Positions 63,016-64,000 of a stretch of 64,000 nucleotides of DNA are shown in pieces (positions within the stretch are counted from its first letter, which is position 1; every line of letters begins with the position of its first letter). The stretch is from Paraburkholderia sp. BCC1885. Lineage in GTDB: Bacteria > Pseudomonadota > Gammaproteobacteria > Burkholderiales > Burkholderiaceae. Location of the stretch: positions 1 to 64,000 of the forward strand of contig NZ_CAAJGM010000241.1 of NCBI RefSeq assembly GCF_900996235.1, read 5' to 3'. The notes under the pieces were generated by a model that was not told where the DNA came from, searched no databases, and worked only from the letters and a program-made list of their open reading frames with translations. Position numbers and translations under genes: made by a program.

Positions 63016-63873
63016 ATGGTCAATGTCACGGACAACAGTTTCAAGCGGGTCTGGTTCATCACGGGCGCGTCGCGCGGCCTTGGCGCATTGATCGCCCAGG
63101 CCGCACTCGCCGACGGCAATGCCGTGGTCGCCGCCGGCCGCAACGTCGCGGCGATCCGCGAGCGCCTCGGCGATTCGCCGGCGTTGCTGCCAGTTGCGCT
63201 GGACGTCACCGACGATGCGCAGGCCAGGACCGCCGTCAAAGCCGCACTCGATAAATTCGGCCGTATCGACGTGCTGGTGAATAACGCGGGCTTCGGCTTG
63301 CTGGGCGCCATCGAGGAATCCAGCGACGCCGACGTGCGCCGCATGTACGACACCAATGTGTTCGGCCTGCTAAATATCACGCGGGCGGTTTTGCCGACGC
63401 TGCGCGCGCAGCGCTCGGGCCACGTGATCAATATGTCGTCGATCGGCGGCTATCGGGCGGTGGCGGGATTCGGCGCCTACAGTTCCACCAAATTTGCGGT
63501 CGAAGGGCTGACCGAGGCCTTGCGCGCCGAACTGGAACCGCTCGGCATCCATGCGACGGTCGTGGAGCCCGGCTACTTCCGGACCGATTTTCTGGACGCG
63601 TCGTCGTTGATGGTCGCAAAGGAAATCATCGCGGACTACGACGCAACCTCGGGCAATGTACGCCGCCGCGCCGTCGACCTGAACCACAATCAGCCGGGGA
63701 ACCCCGAAAAGCTGGCGCAAGCCATGCTGCAACTGGTCGATGCGCCGACGCCTCCGCTGCGACTGCCGCTTGGCACCGACACGCTAAAGGCCATCGCCGA
63801 GAAAAATGCTTACGTGACGCGGGAAACGGAAACGTGGCAGGCGCTATCGGCATCCACCGACTTTGCGGCCTGA
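63016..63873 (+). CDS. short-chain dehydrogenase/reductase (SDR)
   Basis: A 285-residue classical SDR: cofactor motif TGASRGLG (residues 16-23), NNAG, catalytic serine in NMSSIGG and the YSSTK catalytic Tyr-Lys pair. AGGAGA lies before the ATG at 63016. It is divergent from a LysR regulator, a common pattern for inducible oxidoreductases. Substrate unknown. Confidence 0.88.
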   Translation: MVNVTDNSFKRVWFITGASRGLGALIAQAALADGNAVVAAGRNVAAIRERLGDSPALLPVALDVTDDAQARTAVKAALDKFGRIDVLVNNAGFGLLGAIEESSDADVRRMYDTNVFGLLNITRAVLPTLRAQRSGHVINMSSIGGYRAVAGFGAYSSTKFAVEGLTEALRAELEPLGIHATVVEPGYFRTDFLDASSLMVAKEIIADYDATSGNVRRRAVDLNHNQPGNPEKLAQAMLQLVDAPTPPLRLPLGTDTLKAIAEKNAYVTRETETWQALSASTDFAA

Positions 63874-63917
63874 AAATATTCAGGCCACGTTGGCGGTCCA
63901 TCTAAACTAATAGGAAC

Positions 63918-63955
63918 AACAAAGCGCGTCATGTTTAATCATGACGCGCTTTGTT
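63918..63955. terminator. strong bidirectional terminator after the SDR gene
   Basis: AACAAAGCGCGTCATG, loop TTTAAT, CATGACGCGCTTTGTT: a perfect 16-bp stem ending in T-rich on one strand and A-rich on the other, 44 bases after the SDR stop. It suits a shared terminator for the SDR gene and a convergent gene entering from the right edge. Confidence 0.8.
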
Positions 63956-63970
63956 CGTCATCCGAAACAA

Positions 63971-64000
63971 TCACGCAGACACGGCGTCGCGCTGCTCCAC
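63971..64000 (-). CDS. possible 3' end of a gene running out of the window
   Basis: On the minus strand the last bases read VEQRDAVSA and a TGA stop at 63971. With the bidirectional terminator just beyond it, this is probably the C-terminus of a gene that begins outside the window. Too short to identify. Confidence 0.3.
   Translation of the reverse strand: MEQRDAVSA

Noticed and set aside
1..64000. tRNA genes, rRNA, CRISPR arrays and insertion sequences
   Set aside because: No cloverleaf-like segments, spaced direct repeats or transposase motifs were recognised on reading both strands; this is a negative by eye only.

Overview
The window (about 62-65% GC by eye, with a few AT-rich islands) reads as chromosomal DNA of a Burkholderiaceae bacterium, most likely Paraburkholderia. 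The clues are the llpE-bpeE-bpeF-oprC efflux operon with a divergent bpeT-type regulator, a DUF4148 protein, a Burkholderia-type type VI secretion locus with TagK and TagJ, FlhDC, and a very large NAD-dependent glutamate dehydrogenase. No tRNA, rRNA, CRISPR array or insertion sequence was recognised.

Layout. 0.6-4.8 kb: a small catabolic island with an amine/amino-acid oxidase (SolA-like) divergent from a GntR/HutC regulator, then an MFS transporter and a TIM-barrel hydrolase. A perfect inverted repeat lies between the divergent genes. 4.9-7.4 kb: CtaG, a small lipoprotein, an AT-rich gap and a GNAT acetyltransferase. 7.4-9.1 kb: flhD-flhC behind a long intergenic region rich in GTTAC motifs, without motAB/che genes beside them. 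9.3-14.7 kb: MntH, then an SfnB/DszC-like monooxygenase beside a MetQ-MetN-MetI importer (organosulfur use). 15-23.2 kb: the RND efflux operon llpE-bpeE-bpeF-oprC and its LysR regulator. 23.4-35.9 kb: mixed metabolism (DUF4148, purine nucleoside permease-like protein, aldo/keto reductase, CDF metal exporter coupled to selD, 1611-aa glutamate dehydrogenase, DUF3455 protein, alpha/beta hydrolase, M14 peptidase). 36.1-38.9 kb: phnC-phnD-phnE phosphonate importer with a Pho-box-like site. 39.1-59.9 kb: type VI secretion locus in two divergent operons. 60-64 kb: RcnB-like protein, PhyH-type dioxygenase, LysR/SDR divergent pair, and a strong terminator.

The type VI locus is the most unusual part. 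The plus-strand operon (tagK-tagJ-tssE-tssF-tssG-tssA) looks intact. The minus-strand operon (tssH-tssB-tssC...tssL-tssM) carries an effector module (Tle1-type DUF2235 lipase, DUF3304 lipoprotein, PAAR protein), but tssC is cut at about residue 402 and runs in frame into the middle of a vgrG gene. That vgrG fragment is in turn cut short and abuts the 3' end of a second, truncated DUF3304 gene. No hcp, tssJ, tssK or intact vgrG is visible. The locus therefore looks rearranged by at least two deletion or recombination events, or is misassembled. As written it could not build a sheath and tube on its own.

Start codons were chosen by Shine-Dalgarno spacing, overlap with upstream genes and known family N-termini. 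Where these disagree the entry says so. All function calls are from reading motifs and remembered family sequences; no database search was run.
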